From the NCBI RefSeq assembly GCF_022581195.2, contig NC_061473.1, positions 2,170,001 through 2,234,000 on the forward strand: a DNA stretch of 64,000 nt, read 5' to 3'. This DNA comes from Helicoverpa zea (lineage: Eukaryota; Arthropoda; Insecta; Lepidoptera; Noctuidae). A program made the position numbers and the translations under genes. The notes under the pieces were generated by a model. That model was given only the letters and a program-made list of their open reading frames with translations. It was not told the origin of the DNA and made no database searches. Of the stretch, positions 22,101 through 31,154 are shown piece by piece (the first letter of the stretch is position 1; every line of letters begins with the position of its first letter).

Positions 22101-22670
22101 GACATTTATATGCCCTTTTTTTTTTTAACGACGTCAAAAATCATCAAATGACCCCTTCCGCTGTGGGTTAGCAGCGGAGAGGGAGTGTCAGACTCTTACT
22201 GACTAAAAACCGCCGTGTTCCGTCATAGGCCTTTTATGTACCAGGGCCGCGGTATCTCTTTCGAACAACCCGCAGCCCCGGCAGGCCTTGGCCCTGCTGG
22301 GCCCCGCTGGGGTTGCTGACATCTCTTTGAGGAGCGCGTGGAACAACGCGCGCCGTCAACACGGGTCTGTCGTCTAAGTAGACAGAGGGACGATGAGCCA
22401 CCCGAATTCACCGTCCACAGACCCACGCCTACGGTGGCCGGGAGTCATCTCGCGACACCCGGCGCCCATGGTGTCTACCTGGTCCAGCGCGGCGACCGGG
22501 ATGAGAGGTGCGAACTCTCTGGCGTTCCGCCTCCTCCTTCTCGAGCATGACAGCTTCGCAGAAGGAGGCGACGGCATCCCACTCCCTCTCGCCCCGGACC
22601 ATGGCCTGAACCAGGGCCGGACGCGAGAGGTCGCCGCCGCCCAAAGCCTCGACGACATTTATATGCCCTT
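22101..22670 (-). mobile_element. 5'-truncated R1-type LINE with 17-bp TSD
   Basis: The insert 22118-22653 is flanked by GACATTTATATGCCCTT at 22101-22117 and 22654-22670. On the minus strand it carries the last part of ORF2, from VEALGGGDLSRPALVQAMVR to DSRPP, followed by the complete 3' UTR and a short A tail. It inserted next to the dispersed repeat at 21960. It closely matches the full-length copy, so it is young. Confidence 0.9.
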
Positions 22671-22923
22671 CGGTACTCAGAGTACTAGACAGTGTTCTAC
22701 TAGATACAAAAGAATTGACAAACTCCTTATATTTCCTACTTAACATCGCTTGCAATTTACCGGACAATTGTAGAAACCGGATAATGCAATTATCTTCCAT
22801 CTTAGTTACAATTGGAACTGTAGGTATGTACTCCTAGACTTTATGTAGATTAATTTACATTCTATTATGATGTCTGCATTCATATGAACTTGGCTGTTAT
22901 TTGAACATTTAAAACGAGAAAAG

Positions 22924-23280
22924 TCGTGGTGGCCTAGTGGGCAAAGAACCAACCTCTCGAGTATGAGGGCGCAGGTTCGATTCCAGGTCAGGCAAGTACC
23001 AATGCAACTTTTCTAAGTTTACATACAAACTTTCTAAGTATATCTAGGACACGTTAAACTGTAGGTCCCGGCTGTCATTGAACATCCTTGGCAGTCGTTA
23101 CGGGTAGTCAAAAGCCAGTAAGTCTGACAACCTGTCTTACTTCGGGGTATTGGGTTGCCCGGGTAACTGGGTTGAGGAGTTCAGATAGGCAATCGCTCCT
23201 TGTAAAACACGGGTACTCAGCTGCATCCGGTTAGACTAGAAGTCGACCCCAACATAGTTGGGAAAAAGGCTTGGCGGATG
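22924..23280 (+). repeat. Full-length tRNA-derived SINE
   Basis: About 355 bp with an internal RNA polymerase III promoter. The A box is TGGCCTAGTGGG near 22930 and the B box is GGTTCGATTCC near 22974. The body has AAGTTTACATACAAACTTTC, CCCGGGTAACTGGGTTGAGG, TCCTTGTAAAACACGGGTAC and the tail CAACATAGTTGGGAAAAAGG followed by CTTGGCGGATG. Pieces of the same family lie at 44, 11668, 13920, 19880, 33470, 48065, 50500 and 63430. It is a retroposon, not a functional tRNA gene, since no cloverleaf closes. Confidence 0.8.
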
Positions 23281-23723
23281 AGTCTAATAACTAATTTTAG
23301 AATTGCAAAGTTACGTTTCGTGAAGTTCTTCTTCTTTCGTGTCAATGACATGTCTTACAGTGAGACTACAGTTTGTCAGTCCAATATGCCGCCACAGCGA
23401 GAGCACGGTCCGACGCGCTCATTAGGTCCTCTTGCGAGCAAGTTTCAGGGCACAGAGTTGTTCACGAAACTCTGTGCCCTATTTGAACATGTGTTGATTT
23501 TGACGTTGAAATGCACGAACCAATCAGGTGATAAAATGTTTACATAATACGGTCGCCATGAAATATGTCCTATAAGCATTATGGTGTTAATAACAAAACT
23601 ACGTTTAAATAGAAACACAAACAAATTCCCTTAATTAGACACAAGGTGTTATGAAAATAACCTTTGGTTCGCAATTAACATATTATAGCATCCTTAAGTA
23701 ATAGAACCTATATCTCATCCAGG
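23281..23723. other. Unassigned stretch with a short perfect hairpin
   Basis: It holds a 13-bp perfect inverted repeat AGGGCACAGAGTT at 23447-23459 with AACTCTGTGCCCT at 23468-23480 and an 8-base loop. The surrounding CpG-rich patch is about 100 bases long. I recognise no gene. Confidence 0.4.
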
Positions 23724-23927
23724 TGCAGGAAGTAGTGCTGCGGGTTGTTCGAAAGAGATACCGCGGCCCTGGTACATAAAAGGCCTGATGATGGAACACG
23801 ACGGTTTTTAGTCAGTAAGAGTCTGACACTCCCTCACCGCTGCCCTCCCCTCCCGCTGCTAACCCACAGCGGGAGGGGTCATTTGATGATTTTTGACGTC
23901 GTTAAAAAAAAAGATGCAGGAAGTAGT
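23724..23927 (+). mobile_element. R1-type LINE 3'-end copy with 13-bp TSD
   Basis: The insert 23737-23914 starts exactly at GCTGCGGGTTGTTCGAAAGA, in the 5' arm of the conserved hairpin, and ends in nine A. TGCAGGAAGTAGT is duplicated at 23724-23736 and 23915-23927. A small internal duplication (CTGCCCTCCCCTCCCGCTGC) distinguishes it from the full element. Confidence 0.9.
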
Positions 23928-23984
23928 TACTCTGGAACTGCGAAGTACGGTTAGAATCACAATATGTTGTATTAATTTCATCAT

Positions 23985-24095
23985 AAGCCTTTTTATCATC
24001 CGACTGCTGGGCACAGGCATCCTCCCATACGGAGAAGGATTGAGCGTTAATCACCACGCTCGCTCAATGTGGGTGGTGATTCCAGACTTTATAGT
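23985..24095. repeat. Interspersed repeat fragment (CTGCTGGGCACAGGC)
   Basis: Contains GACTGCTGGGCACAGGCATC, TGAGCGTTAATCACCACGCT and GGTGATTCCAGACTTTATAG, the same blocks as 11513-11645. The full-length R1-type element inserted just downstream of it. Confidence 0.6.
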
Positions 24096-24670
24096 AGTAG
24101 TAGTACACAAGTCCATTTACTCTCCCCACCGAGGGGGTCCCCACGTTGTCGTCGTGGTGGGGCTTGCGTGCCTCAATGATCCTGAAGCTCTGCCGGTAGA
24201 GATACTCATGCCGGAAAGGTTCAGGGGAGAGGCCAGACAAAGAGGGACCCAGGGAGGGGCCGCTCCTGACCAGTCGACGTTTGTGGACATGGCAAGGATG
24301 CGGCCATACCCGCAGAGGTGCAGGCGCACTGACGCGGCGCTCGTTTGCTCTTCGTACAACGAAGAGCAAACCTTTTGGCGGGTTTGCTGAGCCGGGATGG
24401 CCGGACAGCAGACGGAGGCATGCCTAATGCCGCCGCCGAGGGCTTGGCTTAACCGCCCGGCCCAGAGGAAGGACACCTCTTAGATAAAAAACCACCCAAT
24501 CCCAAGTTTCGGGAGCGCGGCGAGGGGATGAATGGCCGTGGGGGACACGGTCGTTAGCGCTCCCACCTGTTGGGGCCAGCCGCCCCCAACAGTATGTAGG
24601 CTTGCCCCGGTATGAGGCCACTGCCGGGGTTGACGGTTACTTGCTCTCATACTCGTGGGACGTATATGTA

Positions 24671-26686
24671 ATGGATTCTCAAAATTTAAAAAACACTAAT
24701 AAAAAAGACGAAAAGGAGTGGGATGAGGACTCGGAATCCGAGTCCGTGTCCAGCGAGGGGGATGCGGGGGGTTTTAAGCTCCCCCGCAACAAGAAGGACC
24801 ACCGGGCCGACGCCTTCCTCAAGAGGAGGAGGGAAGACCCCGGGTCCTCCTCTGGTGGTCGCGGGGCCTCGGCCAAAAAGGTCGCCAGGAGGCCCGTCAG
24901 CGAAGGGTCCGCTGGGGCTTCTGTGGGTGGCGGAGGAGCGGCTCATCTGAGCTCCTCCTCCGAGGAGGAGTCGGCCATCGGCTCCGACCGGGAGCGGAGG
25001 GCGGACTTCGAGAAGACGGTGGAGTCCGCCATCAGGCAGGTGGCCCTAAAAAGAAAAAAGGCCAGCAAGGACGGCGCCATTGAGGCCGCCACCGCCTCCA
25101 TCACCGCCGCAGCGGTGAGCAACTTTGGCCGGGCTCCCGTGAGCGAGCTGGCCAAACTGCAGCAGGAGGTGGCTCGTCTGACGGCCGCCCTGGAGTCTCT
25201 CGTGGAGGAGAACAGGAGTCTCCGGGCGGACCTCGCTAAGATGCGCGAGCAGGAGGCGGAGCGCGGCGGGGCCAGGCAACAGGTGCAGACTGCGCCGGCT
25301 GAGAGCCAGATCCTGGCCCTAGTCCGTCAGGAGATGGCGGCCTTCCAGGCTCGCTTCTCAGTCCTGGAGGGCAGGGTTCTGCGCCCCCCCCTCGCGGCGT
25401 CGAAGCCCCCAGCGGCCCAAAGGGCCTCCTATGCGGCTGCGGTTGCAGCGGCACCCCCACCCAGAAGGGGACCGCCGAGCAAGCCCCCTGTCGCGGCGCC
25501 GAACGGACCGACCAGGAGGGCGCCCGCTCAGCCAAAGCCCAAGACCGCAAGGGCGGTCCAGGCGCAGAGGCCCCCGGTGCCAACGTCAGCACCGGCTCCG
25601 TCGTCGGCACCAGTGGCGAAACGCCCTCCAAAGCCGACACCATCTGCGGCCCCTACCTCTTCTGCCACTGAGTCTGAGTGGCAGGTGGTGGGGGAAAAGA
25701 AAAAGAGGCGGAGGGCGGCCAAAGCGGCCAAAAAGAAGGCCCAGAAACAGCGGCGCAGGGAGCGAGCCGCCGCGGCGAAACTCCGCGCCCCCAAAACCGC
25801 GGCTGTAGTAGTCACACTACAGCCGGACGCGGTCAAAAGGGGCGTGTCGTACCGCGACGTGCTCGCCCAAGCAAAGGAGGCGGTGAACCTGCAGGAGCTG
25901 GGTATCGCCTCCGGCCTCCGGCTCAGGGTGACCGCAACGGGCGCCCGAATGCTGGAGGTCCCAGGAGCGGCCAGTGGGCCCGCCGCAGACGCTCTAGCCG
26001 AGAGGCTTAGGGCGTCCATAAGTGCGGACGACGCCCGAGTCTCCAGGCCCCACAAGTGCGCGGATCTGCGCATCATGGGCCTGGACGACTCAGCTACTGC
26101 GGAGGAGGTAGTGGCCGCCGTCGCTAGGACAGGTGGGTGCTCCGCCGACGAAGTCAAGGCGGGCACCATACGTCCCGACTTCAGGGGCACGTGCACCACC
26201 ACGGTGAGCTGCCCCGTGACGGCGGCCAAGAACATTGTTGACGGCCGAAGATTGCTGGTCGGCTGGGTGTCGGCGCAGGTTAAGCTGCTTGACCCCAGAC
26301 CGCTGAGGTGCTTCCGATGCCACGTCGGGCATCATGTGGGCGTCCGTTGCACCTCGGAGGTCGACCGCAGCGCCCTCTGTTTCCGCTGCGGTCAGCCCGG
26401 TCACAAGGCCGTGGAATGCAGCGCCACGCCGCACTGCTCTGCATGTGCGGCTGCTGGCAAGCCGGCCGAACACCGGGCGGGGAGCAAGACCTGTGCCCCA
26501 CCCGCCAAGCCGAGTAAGGGCAAGGGTCGGCCGTCCGTCGTTGCCACCGCCGCCACCTCCGCAGTGGCCACCACCGCAGCTCCTGCGGCCGCCGCCGCCC
26601 CCAACGCTGCCGCCGCTGTCGCCGTCGCCACTGCTGCTGCCGCAGCGCCCGCGTCTGAAGAGGAGGAAGACGTGATGGAGTGCTAG
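24671..26686 (+). CDS. R1-clade LINE ORF1 (Gag-like nucleic-acid-binding protein)
   Basis: 671 codons from the ATG at 24671, the first ATG of a frame open from 24602. In R1-type elements ORF1 binds the element RNA and forms the particle that returns to the nucleus. The N-terminus is acidic and serine-rich (WDEDSESESVSSE). Residues about 159-197 (LAKLQQEVARLTAALESL onward) look like a coiled coil. A proline/alanine-rich linker follows, then a basic patch near 342-372 (KKKRRRAAKAAKKKAQKQRR) that could be a nuclear signal. Three zinc knuckles occupy 547-608: CFRCHVGHHVGVRC, CFRCGQPGHKAVEC and a wider CSAC...H...C. The C-terminus is alanine-rich and acidic. The GC-rich codon use contrasts strongly with the flanking DNA. 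The stop TAG overlaps the open frame of ORF2. Confidence 0.9.
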   Translation: MDSQNLKNTNKKDEKEWDEDSESESVSSEGDAGGFKLPRNKKDHRADAFLKRRREDPGSSSGGRGASAKKVARRPVSEGSAGASVGGGGAAHLSSSSEEESAIGSDRERRADFEKTVESAIRQVALKRKKASKDGAIEAATASITAAAVSNFGRAPVSELAKLQQEVARLTAALESLVEENRSLRADLAKMREQEAERGGARQQVQTAPAESQILALVRQEMAAFQARFSVLEGRVLRPPLAASKPPAAQRASYAAAVAAAPPPRRGPPSKPPVAAPNGPTRRAPAQPKPKTARAVQAQRPPVPTSAPAPSSAPVAKRPPKPTPSAAPTSSATESEWQVVGEKKKRRRAAKAAKKKAQKQRRRERAAAAKLRAPKTAAVVVTLQPDAVKRGVSYRDVLAQAKEAVNLQELGIASGLRLRVTATGARMLEVPGAASGPAADALAERLRASISADDARVSRPHKCADLRIMGLDDSATAEEVVAAVARTGGCSADEVKAGTIRPDFRGTCTTTVSCPVTAAKNIVDGRRLLVGWVSAQVKLLDPRPLRCFRCHVGHHVGVRCTSEVDRSALCFRCGQPGHKAVECSATPHCSACAAAGKPAEHRAGSKTCAPPAKPSKGKGRPSVVATAATSAVATTAAPAAAAAPNAAAAVAVATAAAAAPASEEEEDVMEC

Positions 26687-29600
26687 CCTGGCTCCACTAC
26701 GCTTCCTCCAGGCGAACATCAACCACTGCGCCCGTGCCCAGGATCTGTTGCTCCAAAGCATGGCGCAGTGGTCGATCAACATCGCCGTGGTCGCTGAGCC
26801 GTACTTTGTCCTTCCCAGGGATGACTGGGTTAAGGACCTTAGCGGCTCAGTGACCATCATATCGTCGGCCGCCGCTGGTACTCCTTCCCTCGAAGGGGTG
26901 AAGAGTGGAAGGGGTTGCGTCGCAGCACGGTTCGGGGAGATAGTCGTCGTGGGGGTGTACTTCTCCCCGAGCCGAACTCTCGCCGAGTTCCACAACTCCC
27001 TCCTGGAGTTGTCCGTCGTCGTCGGAAGTTATTCCCTCCCCGTGATAGTGTTAGGGGACTTCAACGCCAAGAACTTGGCCTGGGGTTCCCGACGCACAGA
27101 TGCACGGGGTAGGATGGTGGAGGACTGGGCGCTGGAAGCAGGCCTGGTCGTCCTCAATCGGGGTTCTGTCCCCACGTGTGTACGGATGCGGGGCGAGTCA
27201 GTGGTGGACATCTCGTTCGCCAGCCCCGCTCTGCTGCCGCGTGTCTTTGACTGGCGCGTGGAGGAGAGGGTGGAGACCTACTCCGATCATCGGTACATCC
27301 GGTTTGACGTCTCCGCCCAGAACCCTAGCGCGCCGGTCCTGCAGACCCCGAGTGGTCCACGTTGGGCGCTGAGGCACCTGGACCGGGAGCTTCTCCTGGA
27401 AGCCTCAGTCGTGCAGGCCTGGGTGTCATCACCGGACAGGCCCGCCGACATCAACGACGAGGCGGAGTGGTTCCGGGAGACCATGTCCGAGATCTGTGAC
27501 GTGGCCATGCCCCGAGCCCCGCCAGGACGCGCCCGACGCCAGGTGTACTGGTGGTCTTGCGAGATCGCCGCCCTTCGAGAGGCGTGCGTCGCTGCGAGGC
27601 ACCTGTACACCAGACACCGCAGGCTGCGCATCCGCCCTCCGGATGCAGAAGCCAGGGAAGCAGAGCTGTACGAGGGATACAGAGCTGCGAAGACCGCCCT
27701 CCAATTGGCCATCATCCAGGCCAAGGAGGTGGCCAATGCTGAGCTGCTGGGGTCTCTGGACAGGGACCCGTGGGGGCGCCCGTACAAAATGGTGCGGGGC
27801 AAGCTCCGCCCATGGGCCCCCCCGCTGACCCAGAGTCTTCGGCCTCAGCTGGTGGAGGAGGTGGTGAGCGCTCTGTTCCCTTCGCGCGGGGAACACTCTC
27901 CCCCGCCCATGGCTCTGCAACCCGCGGTGTCAACGACGGACCACACTTCCGACGACGACGATGTCCCCGAGGTGACTGGGGTGGACCTGAGAGTGGCGGT
28001 GGCTAGGCTGAAAGCCAAAAACACCGCCCCAGGGCCTGACGGCCTGCCTGGCAAGGCCTGGGTCCTGGCCCTTGAGGCTCTCGGGCCTCGACTTAGGGGG
28101 CTTCTCAGCGCATGCTTGGAGAGGGGCCAGTTCCCACTTCGTTGGAAGACAGGGAAACTGGTCCTCATACGGAAGCCGGGGCGCCCTGCGGACTCTCCGT
28201 CCGCATACCGGCCTATCGTGCTGCTCGACGAGGTGGGCAAGCTCTTTGAGCGAGTTGTCGCACACCGCCTCGTCGCGCACCTTGGGGGGATAGGGCCGGA
28301 CCTTGCGGACCACCAGTTCGGTTTCCGCAAGGGGCGCTCAACGGTGGACGCCATCATGCGCGTGAGAGCTCTCACGACGGGGGATGCTGTGTCCCGGGGG
28401 GGGGGGGTCGTCTTGGCGGTGTCTCTTGACATCGCCAACGCCTTCAACACCCTTCCCTGGAGTTGCATTAGGGAGGCACTCCGGTATCACCGGGTGCCGA
28501 CCTACCTTCGTCGCGTGGTCGAGGCCTATCTGTCGGATAGGTCCATCATTTACCCCGGTCACAATGGGGAATGGAACCGGCGAGAAATGTCGTGCGGTGT
28601 TCCGCAGGGGTCGGTACTGGGGCCGCTCTTGTGGAACATCGGCTACGACTGGGTGCTGCGCGCCGACCTCCCTAGCGGCGTCAGCGTGGTCTGCTACGCT
28701 GACGACACGCTGGTTCTGGCACAAGGGAGGTCGCACCAGGAGGCGGCCGACATAATGACGCGCGGGGTTGCGACAGTCATCGAGAGGATCCAGCTGCTGG
28801 GCCTGGAGGTGGCCTTGCACAAATCCGAGGCCATGTGCTTTCATGGGCTTCGGAACGCGCCACCTTCAGGCTCCCAGGTCACGGTGGGGGGGGTTACCAT
28901 CGGCGTCGAGAGGGCGATGAAATACCTGGGACTCGTCCTCGACGGCCGGTGGAACTTCGTCGAGCATTTCCGACGTTTGGGCCCCAAACTGGAGAAGGCA
29001 GGTGCTGCACTCAAGCGGCTCCTGCCCAACCTGGGCGGCCCAAACGCCCCCTGCCGCAGACTCTACGCGGGGGTCATGCGGTCCATGGCCCTTTACGGGG
29101 CCCCGGTATGGGCACGTTCGCTACGGCCGCGGGCTTTACACTACTTGAACGTGCCCCAAAGGGTGATAGCCATTTGGCTAATCCGGGGGTACCGCACGAT
29201 TTCCCGCGAAGCAGCTGGCCTACTTGCTGGACTGCCACCGTGGGATCTGGAGGCGAGGGTCTTCTTGCGCCTGTACGACTGGCGCGAGGAGGCTCAGCGC
29301 CGGGGAGAAACCCCGTTGCCGCGGCAAGTTGTCGCGCAGCGGGCGGAGCTCCGGCGCGATCTCATGGTGGCCTGGAGGGAGCGACTGTCGCAACCCAGTG
29401 CAGGGCACGCCACCATCGTGGCGGTAAGTCCCCTCTTTGAGGAGTGGCTCGGGAGGAGTCACGGCGCCCTCACGTACCGCATGACGCAGGTCCTCACCGG
29501 ACACGGTTGTTTCGGGAGGTACCTGCACCGCATCGGTCGTGAGGAGGCGCCCGGGTGTCACCATTGTGCGGACAGCCCCGAGGACACGGTGGACCACACA

Positions 29601-29867
29601 GTCCAGGTGTGCCCCGCATGGGAGGGGCACCGCCGGGTCCTCGTTGAGGCTTTGGGCGGCGGCGACCTCTCGCGTCCGGCCCTGGTTCAGGCCATGGTCC
29701 GGGGCGAGAGGGAATGGGATGCCGTCGCCTCCTTCTGCGAAGCGGTCATGCTCGAGAAGGAGGAGGCGGAACGCCAGAGAGTTCGCACCTCTCATCCCGG
29801 CCGCCGCGCTGGACCAGGTAGACACCATTGGCGCCGGGTGTCGCGAGATGACTCCCGGCCACCGTAG
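26676..29867 (+). CDS. R1-clade LINE ORF2 (endonuclease-reverse transcriptase)
   Basis: The frame opens after TGA at 26673-26675 and runs 1063 codons; the first ATG is at 26760. The conserved endonuclease strand RFLQANINHCARAQDLLLQ precedes that ATG, so translation must begin earlier. Numbered from 26748, the endonuclease shows E17 (VVAEPY), D104 (LGDFNAKN) and S179-D180-H181. The reverse transcriptase shows PGPDGLPGKAW (about 428), FRKGRSTVDAI (about 526), SLDIANAFNTLPW, GVPQGSVLGPLLWN and YADD (650-653). A CX2CX9HX4C knuckle lies at 937-955. No RNase H domain is seen. The enzyme nicks target DNA and primes reverse transcription from the nick. ORF2 is +1 relative to ORF1 with an 11-base overlap. 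Confidence 0.9.
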   Translation, partial: WSASLAPLRFLQANINHCARAQDLLLQSMAQWSINIAVVAEPYFVLPRDDWVKDLSGSVTIISSAAAGTPSLEGVKSGRGCVAARFGEIVVVGVYFSPSRTLAEFHNSLLELSVVVGSYSLPVIVLGDFNAKNLAWGSRRTDARGRMVEDWALEAGLVVLNRGSVPTCVRMRGESVVDISFASPALLPRVFDWRVEERVETYSDHRYIRFDVSAQNPSAPVLQTPSGPRWALRHLDRELLLEASVVQAWVSSPDRPADINDEAEWFRETMSEICDVAMPRAPPGRARRQVYWWSCEIAALREACVAARHLYTRHRRLRIRPPDAEAREAELYEGYRAAKTALQLAIIQAKEVANAELLGSLDRDPWGRPYKMVRGKLRPWAPPLTQSLRPQLVEEVVSALFPSRGEHSPPPMALQPAVSTTDHTSDDDDVPEVTGVDLRVAVARLKAKNTAPGPDGLPGKAWVLALEALGPRLRGLLSACLERGQFPLRWKTGKLVLIRKPGRPADSPSAYRPIVLLDEVGKLFERVVAHRLVAHLGGIGPDLADHQFGFRKGRSTVDAIMRVRALTTGDAVSRGGGVVLAVSLDIANAFNTLPWSCIREALRYHRVPTYLRRVVEAYLSDRSIIYPGHNGEWNRREMSCGVPQGSVLGPLLWNIGYDWVLRADLPSGVSVVCYADDTLVLAQGRSHQEAADIMTRGVATVIERIQLLGLEVALHKSEAMCFHGLRNAPPSGSQVTVGGVTIGVERAMKYLGLVLDGRWNFVEHFRRLGPKLEKAGAALKRLLPNLGGPNAPCRRLYAGVMRSMALYGAPVWARSLRPRALHYLNVPQRVIAIWLIRGYRTISREAAGLLAGLPPWDLEARVFLRLYDWREEAQRRGETPLPRQVVAQRAELRRDLMVAWRERLSQPSAGHATIVAVSPLFEEWLGRSHGALTYRMTQVLTGHGCFGRYLHRIGREEAPGCHHCADSPEDTVDHTVQVCPAWEGHRRVLVEALGGGDLSRPALVQAMVRGEREWDAVASFCEAVMLEKEEAERQRVRTSHPGRRAGPGRHHWRRVSRDDSRPP

Positions 29868-30187
29868 GCGTGGGTCTGTGGGCGGTGAGTTCGGGTGGCT
29901 CATCGTCCCTCTGTCTTTCTAGACGACAGACCCGTGTCGACGGCACGCGTTGTTCCACGCGCTCCTCAAAGAGATGTCAGCAACCCCAGCGGGGCCCAGC
30001 AGGGCCAAGGCCTGCCGGGGCTGCGGGTTGTTCGAAAGAGATACCGCGGCCCTGGTACATAAAAGGCCTATGACGGAACACGACGATTTTAGTCAGTAAG
30101 AGTCTGACACTCCCTCACCGCTGCTAACCCACAGCGGGAGGGGTCATTTGATGATTTTACGTCGATAAAAAAAAAAAAAAAAAAAAA
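29868..30187 (+). promoter_or_regulatory. R1-type LINE 3' UTR with hairpins
   Basis: The UTR holds a stem of GGGCTGCGG (30018-30026) with CCGCGGCCC (30044-30052), nine pairs with one G-U and a 17-base loop. It is followed by GTCAG...CTGAC and CCGCTG...CAGCGG stems and the A tail. R1-type reverse transcriptases recognise their own 3' UTR, so these structures may be the template signal. The first hairpin also marks where many short copies begin. The function is inferred. Confidence 0.6.
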
Positions 30188-30201
30188 AGTCCATTTACTC
30201 T

Positions 30202-30937
30202 TCTTTTTCTCTCTATTGCCAGTCTCGTCTCGTGATGGAATCCACTTTCCGTGTCCTCTTCATCCACTCGTTTTGTTCTGGTCATCTTCTCTTCTAGTTC
30301 ACAGGTTTGAAAATCTATCTTTTCCATTTACTTACTGTTTTAAAACCCTTCACTAAAAGTATATTAAAATGTATTTTTTACAAGTAGCATTAACAGTACT
30401 ATAACGTGAATCACATTGTTTACTTAAATAATAGTAGTTTCGTTACGTGAGTCTACAATCACATGGTAGCGAGCAATAAAAGTCTTAGAAAATTATCTAC
30501 CAGAACACCTTGGGTGTACTGTGGGTTTTTTTCTAATCAGTAGTGTACAGAAGTTTTTTAATTGCTCCTATTTTTTCTCCATAAAGATCATTGCATGTTT
30601 AATTCTTTGTATGAGAAAAAATGTGATTTTATAATGATTTATCTAATATTGCTTACTTTAGTCAATGGTTTCACACTAATACCTGGATAAAAAGTAGCAT
30701 TCCTCGGAAAATGCTATACAACACTGAAAGGAGTTTTTAAATCGTACCGGTAGCCCCTCTGAGATTAGCGTGTTCAAGCAAACAAACACTTATAATATCA
30801 ATGTACATAAAGTTTGTAAGTATGTAGTCCGTAAGTATTTAAACAGCATAGTAGGCTGTCAGTTTCTACAAAATTGCGTGCCTGGTTAGGAATAAGAGGG
30901 TGCATTTGGCGCTCTTTCAAGCAAGTCTATATTCTTC
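30202..30937. other. No feature recognised
   Basis: AT-rich sequence between the full-length LINE and the fold-back. A GATAAAAAGTAGCATTCCTC block near 30690 is a fragment of a dispersed repeat. No gene is seen. Confidence 0.5.
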
Positions 30938-31154
30938 AAAAACTTTTTTACAAAAAAATTAAACCGACTTCCCAAAACACTAAAAAGTAAAAAAAAATCT
31001 ATTTTTAGGTGCATCGGCCTAGAAGTCGGTGTCTAATGGATGTTAGTAAGTTAATTTTGCCACCGACTTCTAGGCCGATGCACCTAAAAATAGATTTTTT
31101 TTTACTTTTTAGTGTTTTGGGAAGTCGGTTTAATTTTTTTGTAAAAAAGTTTTT
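30938..31154. repeat. Perfect 94-bp fold-back
   Basis: The left arm 30938-31031 and right arm 31061-31154 are reverse complements without a mismatch that I can find, including a nine-A/nine-T run. The loop (31032-31060) is 29 bases. The arms carry AAACCGACTTCCCAAAACAC and AGGTGCATCGGCCTAGAAGT. The sequence AACCGACTTCCCAAA also forms one end of the larger repeat closing near 32028. Confidence 0.85.

Larger units (their letters stand above)
24110..30201 (+). mobile_element. Full-length R1-clade non-LTR retrotransposon
   Basis: The element 24124-30187 (about 6.06 kb) is flanked by AGTCCATTTACTCT at 24110-24123 and 30188-30201. It has a GC-rich 5' UTR starting CCCCACCGAGGGGGTCCCCA, two ORFs, a 3' UTR of about 300 bp with several hairpins and a run of 22 A. 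ORF1 has three zinc knuckles. ORF2 has an AP-endonuclease, a reverse transcriptase with YADD, and a C-terminal CCHC motif but no evident RNase H. That layout fits the R1 clade (R1, TRAS, SART, Waldo and relatives). Unlike rDNA- or telomere-specific members it inserts at dispersed sites: eight copies in this window have unrelated TSDs of 13-17 bp. Both ORFs are open, so this copy may be competent. Confidence 0.9.

Noticed and set aside
22924..22990. tRNA gene suggested by good A and B boxes
   Set aside because: The segment is the head of a repeated SINE with a long unrelated body, and no acceptor stem closes a cloverleaf.
24602..29867. Many long open frames on both strands overlapping the R1-type LINE
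   Set aside because: They are shadows of GC-rich ORF1 and ORF2; none has a domain, and the two annotated frames explain the sequence.
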